Source: Clostridiales bacterium (lineage in GTDB: Bacteria; Bacillota; Clostridia; Lachnospirales; Lachnospiraceae). Taken from it: DNA of 64,000 nt. Both the position numbers and the translations under genes were made by a program. The notes beneath the pieces were generated by a model. It saw only the letters and a program-made list of their open reading frames with translations. It was not told the origin of the DNA and did not search any database. Shown here piece by piece: positions 51,081 through 59,762 of this stretch (within the stretch, counting starts at the first letter, position 1; each line of letters starts with the position of its first letter). Location: contig DUNO01000026.1 in assembly GCA_012839295.1 (NCBI GenBank), forward strand, positions 1 to 64,000, given 5' to 3'.

Positions 51081-51110
51081 AACGTTACCAGTAACGTTCT
51101 CGGTAACGTT
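51081..51110. promoter_or_regulatory. triple AACGTT operator, 12-bp phasing
   Basis: AACGTT lies at 51081, 51093 and 51105, each exactly 12 bp apart and each within a wider half-palindrome (GTTAACGTTACC, AGTAACGTT, GGTAACGTTTCC). It is downstream of the promoter and before the binding-protein gene, so bound LacI-type protein would block elongation. The AACGTT core is typical of LacI-family operators. Confidence 0.75.
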
Positions 51111-51120
51111 TCCATAATTA

Positions 51121-51148
51121 ATTCTAACATATATTTCAAAAAAATCAA
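51121..51148 (-). promoter_or_regulatory. promoter of the maltose-type operon
   Basis: On the minus strand TTGATT (51143-51148), 16-bp spacer, TAGAAT (51121-51126), about 115 bp upstream of the binding-protein start and directly before the operator array. The rest of this 353-bp gap (51008-51360) is AT-rich, with TATATTCTTA-type repeats near 51290-51350. Confidence 0.6.
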
Positions 51149-51360
51149 CTACTTTTTATAGTCTTTATACAATGAATCTTTAAAAGAAATAATGTTGGTT
51201 TTATAAGGTACAATTGCTGGGTACAATTGAAAAGAGAGGCATCGCCATAGGATACCCCTCCCTCTTATTCCTGCAATTCCTGTTTATATATTCCCTCATA
51301 TTATATCTTATATATTCTTGCTTATATATTCTAATATTCTTATATATTTATATTAAAAAC

Positions 51361-52143
51361 CTATTCCATTTCCCAGCAGTGGTCCAATGGCCCATTGCCA
51401 TGCCCGAGCCTTAGCTTTGCTGAAATTGCTCCTGTGATATACGCCTTCCCATTAGCAACGCTTTCCTGCATATTTATACCTTTGGCTAAATTACAGGCAA
51501 TCGCGGAGGATAAAGTGCATCCTGTTCCATGGGTATCGGAATTGTCGATACGGCGCTGTCCATACCAGTAATACCGCCCCTTATGATACAGTAAATCATC
51601 GCTGCTATCCGGAAGGTGTCCGCCTTTTATTAAGATGCTGCCCTGATAATACTGTAACATATCCTCTGCTGCCCGCTGCATGTCAGCTTTTGATTCAATC
51701 CTTCTTCCTGTCAGATACTCGGCTTCGCTTAAATTTGGTGTTATGATATCCGCTAAGGGGATTAGCCTGGAGATAAGCACCTGCCTTGCAGCATCCTTCA
51801 AAAGCCTTCGTCCGCTGGTGGAAATCATGACCGGATCCAATACGATATTCTTTAGCCGGTATTTTTTAATACTGTCCGCCACCACTTCGATTATTTCCTC
51901 ATTCACAAGCATGCCAATCTTTACTGCATCGGGATAAATATCACTGCAGACCATGTCCAGCTGTTCTTCTACAAAACCAGGCCCTACCTCCAGCACCCTG
52001 CTTACCCCTGTTGTATTTTGTGCAGTTAATGCGGTGATAACGCTCATTGCGTACATTTTATGGGCTGTAATTGTTTTAATGTCTGCCTGTATCCCAGCTC
52101 CCCCGCTGCAATCAGAGCCGGCTATGCTCAATACCTTTTTCAT
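51361..52143 (-). CDS. thiD: hydroxymethylpyrimidine (phosphate) kinase
   Basis: 260 residues, ribokinase fold: VLSIAGSDCSGGAGIQADIK, IKTITAHKMYAMSVITALTA, IVLDPVMISTSGRRLLKDAA, GSILIKGGHL and NSDTHGTGCTLSSAIACNL (catalytic Asp-Thr-His-Gly-Thr-Gly). It phosphorylates HMP to HMP-PP for thiamine assembly. Last gene of the thiW-thiC-thiM-thiE-thiD order. Confidence 0.95.
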   Translation of the reverse strand: MKKVLSIAGSDCSGGAGIQADIKTITAHKMYAMSVITALTAQNTTGVSRVLEVGPGFVEEQLDMVCSDIYPDAVKIGMLVNEEIIEVVADSIKKYRLKNIVLDPVMISTSGRRLLKDAARQVLISRLIPLADIITPNLSEAEYLTGRRIESKADMQRAAEDMLQYYQGSILIKGGHLPDSSDDLLYHKGRYYWYGQRRIDNSDTHGTGCTLSSAIACNLAKGINMQESVANGKAYITGAISAKLRLGHGNGPLDHCWEME

Positions 52144-52179
52144 TGTATACCACGCCCTTTGTTCTATGATGGATGGATT

Positions 52180-52812
52180 TTATAATAATTTTGATAAGTC
52201 CAACAGCTCCCTTGTTGCCTTCCCAATGTCCTTTTGCGCAAATATTGCCGATATGACTGCCACCCCATCAACTCCTGAACCGGCCAAATTCATTATATTG
52301 TCCTTTGTGATTCCTCCGATCGCTACCACTGGTATATGAACCGCCCCGCAAATTGACTTTAGCAAGCCAAGAGTTAAAGGATTTGCATCTTTTTTTGTAT
52401 CCGTTGGGAAGACTGCACCGACTCCAAGGTAATCCGCGCCATCTGCCTGCGCTTTCAAGGCCTCCTCCACATTGTGGGCAGAGATGCCGATAATCTTGTC
52501 TTTTCCCAACCGTTTCCTTATTTCCGCCAGGTCGCCATCCTCCTGTCCAAGGTGTACCCCGTCTGCATCAGCAGCAACTGCAACATCAACATTATCATTG
52601 ATGATGAAAGGAACCTGATATTTCTTAGTAAGCGCCCCAATCTCTTTTGCTTCCTTTACAAAATCCCCAAACCCCATGTCCTTTTCCCGCAGCTGTACCA
52701 TGGTTGCCCCGGCATGTAAGCTATCCTCCACCTGCTCCGACAGCTGCCGCGCTCCCAGCCAGGCGCGGTCGGTTACTATGTATAATAACATGTGATCTTT
52801 CTTTATCTTCAT
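52180..52812 (-). CDS. thiE: thiamine-phosphate synthase
   Basis: 210 residues. YIVTDRAWLGARQ, GATMVQLREKDMGFGDFVKE, IINDNVDVAVAADADGVHLG, QEDGDLAEIRKRLGKDKIIG and GVGAVFPTDTKKDA, then PVVAIGGITKDNIMNLAGSG: all hallmarks of ThiE, which joins HMP-PP and hydroxyethylthiazole phosphate. It begins about 270 bp after thiM across a minisatellite. Confidence 0.95.
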   Translation of the reverse strand: MKIKKDHMLLYIVTDRAWLGARQLSEQVEDSLHAGATMVQLREKDMGFGDFVKEAKEIGALTKKYQVPFIINDNVDVAVAADADGVHLGQEDGDLAEIRKRLGKDKIIGISAHNVEEALKAQADGADYLGVGAVFPTDTKKDANPLTLGLLKSICGAVHIPVVAIGGITKDNIMNLAGSGVDGVAVISAIFAQKDIGKATRELLDLSKLL

Positions 52813-52844
52813 CTGTTATACCCGTCCTTATCTACACTCCTCAT

Positions 52845-52996
52845 CCTATATCCTCATTCCATCCTATATCTTCATCCTTCATCTCATATTCACCCTCCAT
52901 CCTATATCTTCATCCTCCATCTTATATCTTCATCCTCCATCCTATATCTTCATCCTCCATCCTATATCTTCATCCTCCATCCTATATATCCTGCAT
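52845..52996. repeat. tandem 20-bp minisatellite inside the thiamine operon
   Basis: Units of CCTATATCTTCATCCTCCAT, seven to eight copies with starts at 52845, 52863, 52883, 52901, 52921, 52941, 52961 and 52981; the last four full units are almost identical. It lies between thiM and thiE in a 273-bp gap with no gene, so it is transcribed with the operon and could influence thiE translation. Confidence 0.93.
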
Positions 52997-53085
52997 TCAA
53001 ATTCCCATCCACAATTAAGCTTTTTTAAATTAAACCCTGATTTTGCATTTCTTGTACAACCTATCTTCCCTACCTCCCTGCTTCC

Positions 53086-53910
53086 TCACATAACCTCAAG
53101 CCGGACTGCCTGATTTAAGCGCTCTCCATCCATGCAGCCCATGGCATCGATGAGATGGACACGGAAAGAGGCCGTTCCCTCCTGCCTTGCAGTCATTTTT
53201 TCATAGGCTTGTTCTCCGCAAATCCCCATCATGGCTACGCCTGCTGCCGCTGCCTCAAGTAAATTATCCGGATTGGCAGCACAGATTGATCCTATCACTG
53301 CCGAAAGCATGCAGCCAGTGCCGGTGATGCGGCTCATCACCGGAGTCCCATTGCGGAGGACATAGGCCTTGGTTGCATCCGCAACGATATCAATCACTCC
53401 GGTTATAACAATGATAGCCTTAGTTCTCCCTGCCAATTGCTTTGCTGCTTTTACGGCTGCCTCCAGGTTATCCTCCGTCACCTTATCCGCCTGGTCTGCA
53501 TCTACACCTTTGGTTGAAGCCGTACCCTTGCTGATACATTTAATCTCGGATGCATTCCCCCTGATAACATCTACCTCCACCTCCTGAAGGAGCCTGAGTG
53601 CTGTTTTCGTCCGTAACTGTGACGCTCCGGCACCTACCGGATCCAGGATGACCGGATGCCCTAATTCATTTGCTTTCTTTCCGGCAGCAACCATGGCTTC
53701 AACCGTCCTTTCATTCAGCGTGCCCAGATTAATCACCAGCGAATTGCAAAGGGAGGTGATCTCTTCGACCTCACGGATATCATCCGCCATAATTGGTGAA
53801 GCCCCGCAGGCAAGGATCATGTTGGCGCAGTCGTTTACTGTTACATAATTCGTGATACTGTGTACAAAAGGTGCTTTGGCTTTTACGTTCTCTAATATAG
53901 TTTCAAACAT
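53086..53910 (-). CDS. thiM: hydroxyethylthiazole kinase
   Basis: 274 residues from ATG 53910 (AGAGAGG upstream). VHSITNYVTVNDCANMILAC, GASPIMADDIREVEEITSLC, HPVILDPVGAGASQLRTKTA, VIRGNASEIKCI and RITGTGCMLSAVIGSICAAN (GTGC with catalytic Cys) define ThiM, which phosphorylates salvaged thiazole. No thiazole biosynthesis genes (thiG, thiH, thiS) are in this operon. Confidence 0.95.
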   Translation of the reverse strand: MFETILENVKAKAPFVHSITNYVTVNDCANMILACGASPIMADDIREVEEITSLCNSLVINLGTLNERTVEAMVAAGKKANELGHPVILDPVGAGASQLRTKTALRLLQEVEVDVIRGNASEIKCISKGTASTKGVDADQADKVTEDNLEAAVKAAKQLAGRTKAIIVITGVIDIVADATKAYVLRNGTPVMSRITGTGCMLSAVIGSICAANPDNLLEAAAAGVAMMGICGEQAYEKMTARQEGTASFRVHLIDAMGCMDGERLNQAVRLEVM

Positions 53911-54001
53911 TTCGCTGGTACCTCTCTTTTCGTGTTCGCGGCTCCCGTTATTCATTGGGCGTATTGGTTTTTCAATAGCTGTACTACCGGTTTAAAACAG
54001 C

Positions 54002-55303
54002 TTATAAAATCTCCACCTTTTCGCCGTTTAAAATCCGGTTCGTGGTTCTCATGGCGCACATTTTTCCGCACATGGAGCAGCTATGCTTATCCGTTGGCGG
54101 TGCACTTTCAAAATATTTCCTTGCTTTCACCGGATCGATTGCATAGGAGAACATTTCTTCCCAATCGATCCTGCGCCTGGCATCACTCATTTTATTATCA
54201 ATGTCCCTTGCTCCCTGAATTCCTTTTGCAATATCCGCAGCATGGGCAGCTATTTTAGCGGCAATGATCCCTTCCTTCACATCGGACAGGTCCGGCAGCC
54301 GAAGATGCTCTGCCGGCGTTACATAACATAGGAAATCAGCACCGCTGGAGGCTGCAATTGCTCCGCCGATAGCAGAGGTAATATGATCATAGCCCGGTGC
54401 AATATCCGTAACCAGCGGTCCTAATACATAGAAGGGGGCTCCATGGCATAGCCGCTTCTGCAGCTGCATATTTGCAGCAATTTCATTGATTGCCATATGT
54501 CCGGGCCCCTCTACCAGCACCTGGACATTCTTCTCCCATGCTCTTTTCGTCAGGTGTCCAAGCTCCACCAATTCCGATATTTGTCCCGCATCCGTACTGT
54601 CATGGATGCTGCCCGGGCGGAGTGCGTCACCCAGGCTGATGGTGACATCATACTCATAAAGAATATCGAGTACCTCATCATAGTACTCATAGAAGGGATT
54701 TTCATTGCCCGTCATGCTCATCCAGGCAAACAGCAGGGAGCCCCCGCGGGATACGATGTTAGTTAAACGGTTCGTTTTCTTAAAGCTTTCCACTGCCCTT
54801 TTATTAATACCGGCGTGAATCGTCATAAAGTCCACGCCTTCCTTCGCATGTGCTTCCACTACCTTAAGAAAATCCTTTGCCTTAATATCCATCAGATCCT
54901 TTTCCAGATATCCGATGGCATCATACATCGGCACTGTTCCGATCATTGCCGGGGAATACTCCACCAGCTGCTTACGGAAGGTGTTCGTTTTACCGTAATT
55001 ACTTAAGTCCATGATGGCATCTGCTCCGAATTCAATGGAGAGCTTTACCTTTTCAAACTCCTTGTCATAGTTTGCACAGTCCCCGGACACTCCGAGATTT
55101 ACATTGACTTTAGTTCGAATTCCCTCTCCGATCCCTTCCGGGTTTAAGGAGGTATGTAAACGGTTTGCAGGAATGGCTATGGTTCCTGCGGCGACCCTCT
55201 GCTTTAACAGCTCCGCATCCAGCCCTTCCTTCCCGGCAACAATCTGCATCTCCTTCGTAATAATGCCGAGCTTTGCGGCTTCCATCTGTGTATGGTATTT
55301 CAT
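54002..55303 (-). CDS. thiC: phosphomethylpyrimidine synthase
   Basis: 433 residues. [99 protein letters not shown] and a C-terminal CSMCGKMC: the CxxCxxxxC iron-sulfur motif of this radical-SAM enzyme. It makes HMP-P from the purine intermediate AIR. It starts about 165 bp after thiW; that gap holds pyrimidine-rich short repeats (about 55344-55425). Confidence 0.96.
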   Translation of the reverse strand: MKYHTQMEAAKLGIITKEMQIVAGKEGLDAELLKQRVAAGTIAIPANRLHTSLNPEGIGEGIRTKVNVNLGVSGDCANYDKEFEKVKLSIEFGADAIMDLSNYGKTNTFRKQLVEYSPAMIGTVPMYDAIGYLEKDLMDIKAKDFLKVVEAHAKEGVDFMTIHAGINKRAVESFKKTNRLTNIVSRGGSLLFAWMSMTGNENPFYEYYDEVLDILYEYDVTISLGDALRPGSIHDSTDAGQISELVELGHLTKRAWEKNVQVLVEGPGHMAINEIAANMQLQKRLCHGAPFYVLGPLVTDIAPGYDHITSAIGGAIAASSGADFLCYVTPAEHLRLPDLSDVKEGIIAAKIAAHAADIAKGIQGARDIDNKMSDARRRIDWEEMFSYAIDPVKARKYFESAPPTDKHSCSMCGKMCAMRTTNRILNGEKVEIL

Positions 55304-55468
55304 TTTTATATTCCTCCATTCTTCGTTTTATATGACAATTCATATTTCTTCACTTATCCCGGATGCTTATTCCTTACTTACTCATCCGTTCTTTACTTGC
55401 TTATTTACTTCTTTATTTATCCAGCTAGTTTTTATTCGCGCACGCTTTTTGCTTGCCAATCAAGCTCT

Positions 55469-55975
55469 TTACCTCCCTGCCTCTTGTCCGCCCAGCCAGC
55501 TCCTGACAATACCAGTCCGCTTTAAAATCGTGAAAAATGCCACAGCCAAAGCAGAGCCTACCATTGTACTAAGCCCAAAGGGAAGGATAAAACCATAAAA
55601 GGCTATGGTACTGGATAAAAATACTGCTGCAATTGGATACGCTATGAGGGCACCAAGGATGCCGGTACCAACTACTTCACCTAAAAACGCAAATTCCACT
55701 CTTTTTGTAAATTGATACAACAAACCGCAGAGTAACGCTCCACACATGCTTCCCGGGAAAGCTAATAAGCTTCCGGTTCCTAACAGGTTGCGCAGTAAGG
55801 AGGTAGCAAACGCCATTCCTACTGCATATACCGGCCCAAGCAGTATTCCTGCCATAATATTAATAAAGTGCTGTACCGGAAATACTTTAGATACACCAAT
55901 TGGGATATAAAACGTAGAACATACTACTCCTACTGCCACTAGAACTCCTGCCAATGATAATTTTCTAACCGACAT
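55469..55975 (-). CDS. thiW: ThiW family thiazole/thiamine-precursor transporter component
   Basis: 168 residues from ATG 55975 (AGGAGCGAGG upstream). Membrane segments KLSLAGVLVAVGVVCSTFYI, FINIMAGILLGPVYAVGMAF and GSMCGALLCGLLYQF, plus the family-specific PIGVSKVFPVQHFINIMAG and RNLLGTGSLLAFPGSMCGA. ThiW is predicted to be an ECF S-component-like transporter for thiazole, consistent with thiM downstream. First gene after the TPP riboswitch. Confidence 0.9.
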   Translation of the reverse strand: MSVRKLSLAGVLVAVGVVCSTFYIPIGVSKVFPVQHFINIMAGILLGPVYAVGMAFATSLLRNLLGTGSLLAFPGSMCGALLCGLLYQFTKRVEFAFLGEVVGTGILGALIAYPIAAVFLSSTIAFYGFILPFGLSTMVGSALAVAFFTILKRTGIVRSWLGGQEAGR

Positions 55976-56050
55976 AATTCCTCGCTCCTTAAGATGAATT
56001 GAATAGCAACTATGGTTGGCCAACCATTAAAATTAATCCTGTTTCTACGC

Positions 56051-56084
56051 AAAAATGGGATGTACCCAACAAAGGTACATCCCA
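56051..56084 (-). terminator. riboswitch-controlled intrinsic terminator
   Basis: A stem of 11-12 bp between 56056-56067 and 56074-56084 (TGGGATGTACC type) is followed on the minus strand by TTTTTGCG. It lies between the TPP aptamer and thiW, as expected for a transcriptional off switch. Confidence 0.9.
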
Positions 56085-56099
56085 CAAATTATACTACAT

Positions 56100-56184
56100 C
56101 CATGTTATTCCCTACGTTGGCATTACCCAAATCAGGTACGGTCGAAACTTCAGTTTCCTCTCAGCCTGTTCACAAGCTCCCGAC
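56100..56184 (-). promoter_or_regulatory. TPP riboswitch (THI element)
   Basis: The minus strand shows the invariant aptamer blocks GGGAGCTTGTGAACAGGC, GCTGAGAGG, ACCTGATTTGGGTAATGCC and AACGTAGGGA in order. With the terminator immediately downstream it should stop transcription of thiW-thiC-thiM-thiE-thiD when thiamine pyrophosphate is abundant. Confidence 0.95.
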
Positions 56185-56260
56185 ATTATTAATTTTGACT
56201 AATTATATTATACGAAGTCTAATCTGTCAACCGTAAGTTGAAATCTCCCAAGTAGGTATG

Positions 56261-56482
56261 TCAAAATCCCTCAAGAAGGCTTTCAATAAAGTTAGAATAC
56301 ACTTTACCAATACAAGCCACCCGGTACTCAATGTCCACTCCCATTTTTAACCCCTCGTACGAAACGGTAACACTTTTCACAACATCAACAAAAAATAGAG
56401 TAACATAATCCCGATTTCTTTTATGTTTCTTTCCATCAAAAATTTTAGCATTTAAAAAGTTATCGAACGTGTTTAATATTTT
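56261..56482 (-). pseudogene. unidentified gene remnant in the Rhs graveyard
   Basis: A 73-residue open frame without start: KILNTFDNFLNAKIFDGKKH through VTLFFVDVVKSVTVSYEGLK to NFIESLLEGF, stop at 56261. No ribosome site. It overlaps the end of another remnant at 56473-56649. Codon use looks protein-like; no family recognised. Confidence 0.4.
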
Positions 56483-56649
56483 TCAAGAAACTCTTTTGGT
56501 GTCAGTATCTCAGGCCGCTCAATTTCAATATCCTTGAAGTCTCCGGAACTATTATAGATTATAATACTTGTCATTTCATTCTTTCTCTTTGGATTTATTA
56601 CTACGTAGTTTGAATAACTCTCATTTTCCCGGGTTTCAAACCTAATTTT
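56473..56649 (-). pseudogene. truncated, frameshifted gene remnant
   Basis: An open frame without a start reads KIRFETRENESYSNYVVINP, KRKNEMTSIIIYNSSGDFKD and IEIERPEILTPKEFLEKY, stop at 56473. A second frame upstream (KKLKLDEKLGLKPGK) overlaps it, consistent with a frameshift. The ending resembles the C-terminus of some small toxin or nuclease-like proteins, but I cannot assign it. Confidence 0.4.
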
Positions 56650-56811
56650 TCATCCAATTTTAATTTTTTATAAATGTTCTAAGCTACGTATCCACCTGCA
56701 CTTGGTATGTTTCAATTCATAAAACCAGATTAAAATCCCTAATCATCTTCTTAAATACTAAACAAAAGCGATGCCACCAGTCCAGCTCTTTCGTATCTGC
56801 TAGCCTCTCCA

Positions 56812-56962
56812 AGACTTCGTTCAGCTTATGCACCGAGTGACAAAGGGATGGTGGTATCGTCACTATAAATGTGACAGCACCCCCGTCCCCTTGTCGCCGT
56901 TTTTCCAACTCGCATCGGCATATTCATACGCAACTGTAAACATTGGTGCCTGTCACAATGAA
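56812..56962. other. stretch with REP-like inverted motifs and an rhs scrap
   Basis: TGTGACAGCACCCCCGTCCC (about 56870-56889) and GGTGCCTGTCAC (about 56945-56956) resemble the GGGGACGG...TGTCAC hairpin repeats that accompany REP-type tyrosine transposases in Clostridia. Between them, about 56905-56942, is a degenerate copy of the rhs segment at 60855-60895 (GCATCGG/TATATTCATACGCAAC). The flanking 56185-56260 and 56650-56811 hold no identifiable gene. Confidence 0.4.
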
Positions 56963-56966
56963 CAGA

Positions 56967-57440
56967 TTAATTGTTTTTAACTTCAACATTTCTGAATACT
57001 ATTTCTATTTCAGAATCCATATCACATAATGTATTTTGTTTAAAAAGACCATCATTTAACAATTCAAATTCCGTATATCCCCAGAGCATATTAGAATTCA
57101 TCCAGTTACTTGTACTAGGTATAAATATGTTATATTTTTTAACTCCTTGGTATATTATTGAAAAAGAGTTTTTATGATTTCCAACATTAATGGTTAATGA
57201 AATTGGAGAATCATTTTGTTTTTCATGATTACTAATGTAAATATCTTTTATACTATAATCATGAAATCCTTGACAATCAAAATATGTGTTTAAAAAATTC
57301 ACAGGTAATTTATTTTTTATTTCAGAAAAGTAAGCTGCATATATTGAATCATTTTTATCCCATTGCTCTTCAGCTAAATCTCTTTCATTTCTATTACAGC
57401 TATTAATTTTTATCCATAAATCAGAAGTAAAATATTTCAT
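56967..57440 (-). CDS. probable immunity protein for the displaced Rhs tip
   Basis: 157 residues starting MKYFTSDLWIKINSCNRNER and continuing DLAEEQWDKNDSIYAAYFSE. AGGTGG lies 9 bp upstream of the ATG, and only 6 bp separate it from the stop of the toxin-tip remnant before it. Position directly after an Rhs tip, low GC and acidic composition are typical of immunity genes. The N-terminal MKYFT resembles some DUF4085-like proteins, but I cannot confirm a family. Confidence 0.6.
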   Translation of the reverse strand: MKYFTSDLWIKINSCNRNERDLAEEQWDKNDSIYAAYFSEIKNKLPVNFLNTYFDCQGFHDYSIKDIYISNHEKQNDSPISLTINVGNHKNSFSIIYQGVKKYNIFIPSTSNWMNSNMLWGYTEFELLNDGLFKQNTLCDMDSEIEIVFRNVEVKNN

Positions 57441-57446
57441 AATCGA

Positions 57447-58275
57447 TCACCACCTAAATATTGGTATAGAATTAAACGAAAAATTAAAACTAGGTAATTT
57501 AATATTAAAATCGGGCATGAAATAGAAACTATTATATCCCATTCCACTATAATATTTGATCTTACCTGTAGATGTTATGTAGCCTAAAATATCTCCACGG
57601 TCATTAACAATTTTAATAGTTGGATTTTTATCATAAACCTTAGCTTTTTTATTCCAATCCCAACCAGTTTTCTCCTTTAATTTTTTTAAAACTTTTTTTG
57701 GAGGTTTTCCAGAAGAGCCATCATGCGGTGATCCATCTGTTTTGTGCATATTCTTCGCCGTCTTTACATACATGTGTATGTCTTTGTGTATGTGTACTTG
57801 TATCAGCCGCATCAATTCTTGCTTTCCACCCTTTCCCAAGGTCAATCCACTGTCCATCAAAGCCATTTGGATCATATAACATAATAGGATTATTATCACA
57901 ATAAGCAAATACATTAGCCCCAAGTAAGTCTCCATATTCGTATCGCTGGTGATGTCATTCCCGGCAGCATCTTTCATTGATAATACTTTTCCCCAGGAAT
58001 CATAGGTATATACTACTACCTGCAAAGAACCTGCCGCATCATAGATCTGGGTCACATCACCCCTGGTATTGGTTACGGTATAGTAGGTAACAGCCGTTCC
58101 TGCACTGTCAACTGTCTGGATGCCTTTGAGTGAACCGTTTGTATCATAGAAATAATGTAATTCCGTGCTTCCTTTTTTCTCATAGGCCAGCTGCCGCCTA
58201 CATATTCATAAGTGATTTTAACCCCGTTTACCGTCTTTGTTGAACGAAGTCTGCCCGCGCCATAAGTATACAGTT
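57447..58275 (-). pseudogene. displaced Rhs C-terminal tip with deletion and frameshifts
   Basis: From 58275 leftward the sequence repeats the end of the main Rhs core (the segments around 60500-60720), including TQIYDAAGSLQ and TYDSWGKVLSMKDAAGNDIT. It then lacks the usual YYYDEEACLYYLQSRYYDP block and changes frame to YGDLLGANVFAYCDNNPIML and YDPNGFDGQWIDLGKG, continuing to HTHVCKDGEEYAQN. It shifts again to KTDGSPHDGSSGKPPKKVLK and KLKEKTGWDW before ending at 57447. It is a toxin tip left behind by recombination and no longer translatable as one protein. Confidence 0.75.
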
Positions 58276-58371
58276 ATGATTCCAAACAAGAATTGCTGAT
58301 TCTGTTCTCATTGGAAATATAGTTTCAACAGCTTCCATGAGCTTGTTATCATTGATTTCCGGATATAAAGA

Positions 58372-58403
58372 AAAGGTCACAACAGCCAAACTGTGTGACC
58401 TTT
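58372..58403 (-). terminator. terminator after the small immunity-type gene
   Basis: AAAGGTCACA (58372-58381) pairs with TGTGACCTTT (58394-58403); on the minus strand TCTTTAT follows. It is 11 bp from the stop of the gene at 58414. The neighbouring 58265-58400 also contains an open frame (LYPEINDNKLMEAVETIFPM) of unknown origin without a start. Confidence 0.65.
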
Positions 58404-58413
58404 AATAATTGTT

Positions 58414-58692
58414 TTAAAAAAGTGTTAATAATTTAATGTCATTCCACACTTCAAGAAATTTATACTTTTCTATTTTAGAGTTTTCAATTAGCTCCCAAGC
58501 ATTATCAAACATTTGAAGATTGTCATGTTTTTCATTATCGAGGTATAATAATTTATCTTTCCATGTTATGGAATACTCAATGTCATTATATAAAAAACTC
58601 AACTCTCTTCCGTTATCTATTAAAAAAAGTAATGCTGATATAGTTTTACTATTATATAGTTCATTTACAATTATCTCATATAATTCAAACAC
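58414..58692 (-). CDS. small immunity-type protein
   Basis: 92 residues, GTG start at 58692 with GGAGG 6 bp upstream; the longer reading frame upstream runs through the toxin remnant in another frame and is not real. Sequence: VFELYEIIVNELYNSKTISA, then LFLIDNGRELSFLYNDIEYS and ITWKDKLLYLDNEKHDNLQM. It directly follows a toxin-tip fragment and precedes a terminator, the usual place of an immunity gene. Family not recognised. Confidence 0.6.
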   Translation of the reverse strand: MFELYEIIVNELYNSKTISALLFLIDNGRELSFLYNDIEYSITWKDKLLYLDNEKHDNLQMFDNAWELIENSKIEKYKFLEVWNDIKLLTLF

Positions 58693-58705
58693 TTGAATCC
58701 TCCAT

Positions 58706-58948
58706 TCATTTTGTTCTAACTGGCTTTCCATTTTTCCATGTCCAATTATGTTCATGTGGAAATGAATGTGAACGGTCACCATTACCATGTGAATAGTCAA
58801 TATCCTTATAAACTTTTCCATTTTCATCATCTTTCTGCCAGATGATAAAATAATAGCCAGACTGTGATATCTTTCCACATCCGACTATTATCTGAAAATC
58901 TGTTAAGTATAAGAACTGCTGTGTGCCGAACGGTACATATTTGCAGCC
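58706..58948 (-). pseudogene. truncated toxin-tip fragment
   Basis: An 80-codon open frame without start, stop at 58706: QQFLYLTDFQIIVGCGKISQ, then GYYFIIWQKDDENGKVYKDI, DYSHGNGDRSHSFPHEHNWT and WKNGKPVRTK. The Ser-His-rich end (HSFPHEHNW) is like the C-termini of some Rhs-type nuclease tips. The Rhs core and the start of the tip are missing. Confidence 0.55.
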
Positions 58949-58962
58949 CTACTCGATTTGTG

Positions 58963-59709
58963 CTAATCTTCTTTTAATGATTCAATAATCTTTTTATCAA
59001 GTTTTAGTAACTTAGGTATAACATTTTTGTAAAATCTCTCGTTCTTATCGAAAATAAGTAAATCATAATCCTCTGCTGTTTCTTCATAATGGCATGCATA
59101 AGAATACTTAGAAAATTTGGCTTTCTCATTTAAAATAATGCAAGAATATTGAACTTCGTTCTTCATAGACTGTATTATTTCTTCACAATTCAGAGGGCAA
59201 TACCAAATACTACTAGAAGTACTGCGTTTTATGCCTCCTTCATCTAAATAATACTTGTTTTCAAATACAATTCTTTCTTCTCTCCAGCGTATCTCATCCA
59301 AATCATAATTATTAAAATTAAAGGCCTCAAATACCATTAATTTTATTTTATCAGTCTCCACCCAACTCATTATTTCTTCATTTTGAATTAATAATTTTGA
59401 AAGCAATTCGTCAACTGTATCAACAGTTTTATATTTATTCTTACATAAGCATAATAATTCCTTAATATTTGAATACAGTATTTTTTTGTTTTCAGGATAA
59501 AAATAAAGTATTCCCATGCAAAACTCTTCGAAAATTTCGTTTTTTAGTTTTTCTAAAACTCTTGGTTTTATTTCACATAATTTTGTATTAAACCTATGAA
59601 ATAAAACTCTGTCTCCGACTTCTAATAAGCATTCAAGGATCTTATACTGTTCATACAAACTAAGATTACCTATTTTTTCTATTCTATAACGTTTAAGATT
59701 ACTGGACAA
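58963..59709 (-). CDS. likely immunity protein of the main Rhs toxin
   Basis: 248 residues, TTG start at 59709 (GAGGAGG 6 bp upstream, no closer ATG). It is 53 bp after the Rhs gene on the same strand. The protein is helical and acidic (LSLYEQYKILECLLEVGDRV; FCMGILYFYPENKKILYSNI; EEIIQSMKNEVQYSCIILNE). No known family recognised; immunity role is inferred from position and composition. Confidence 0.6.
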   Translation of the reverse strand: MSSNLKRYRIEKIGNLSLYEQYKILECLLEVGDRVLFHRFNTKLCEIKPRVLEKLKNEIFEEFCMGILYFYPENKKILYSNIKELLCLCKNKYKTVDTVDELLSKLLIQNEEIMSWVETDKIKLMVFEAFNFNNYDLDEIRWREERIVFENKYYLDEGGIKRSTSSSIWYCPLNCEEIIQSMKNEVQYSCIILNEKAKFSKYSYACHYEETAEDYDLLIFDKNERFYKNVIPKLLKLDKKIIESLKED

Positions 59710-59762
59710 ACTAACCCTCCTCAATATTCAATAATATGTGCACATAAATAATATTTAAAGTA

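Noticed and set aside
56473-56649. PIN-domain toxin
   Set aside because: Only the last residues (EILTPKEFL) resemble the end of PIN toxins; no acidic catalytic pattern could be seen in the remaining fragment.
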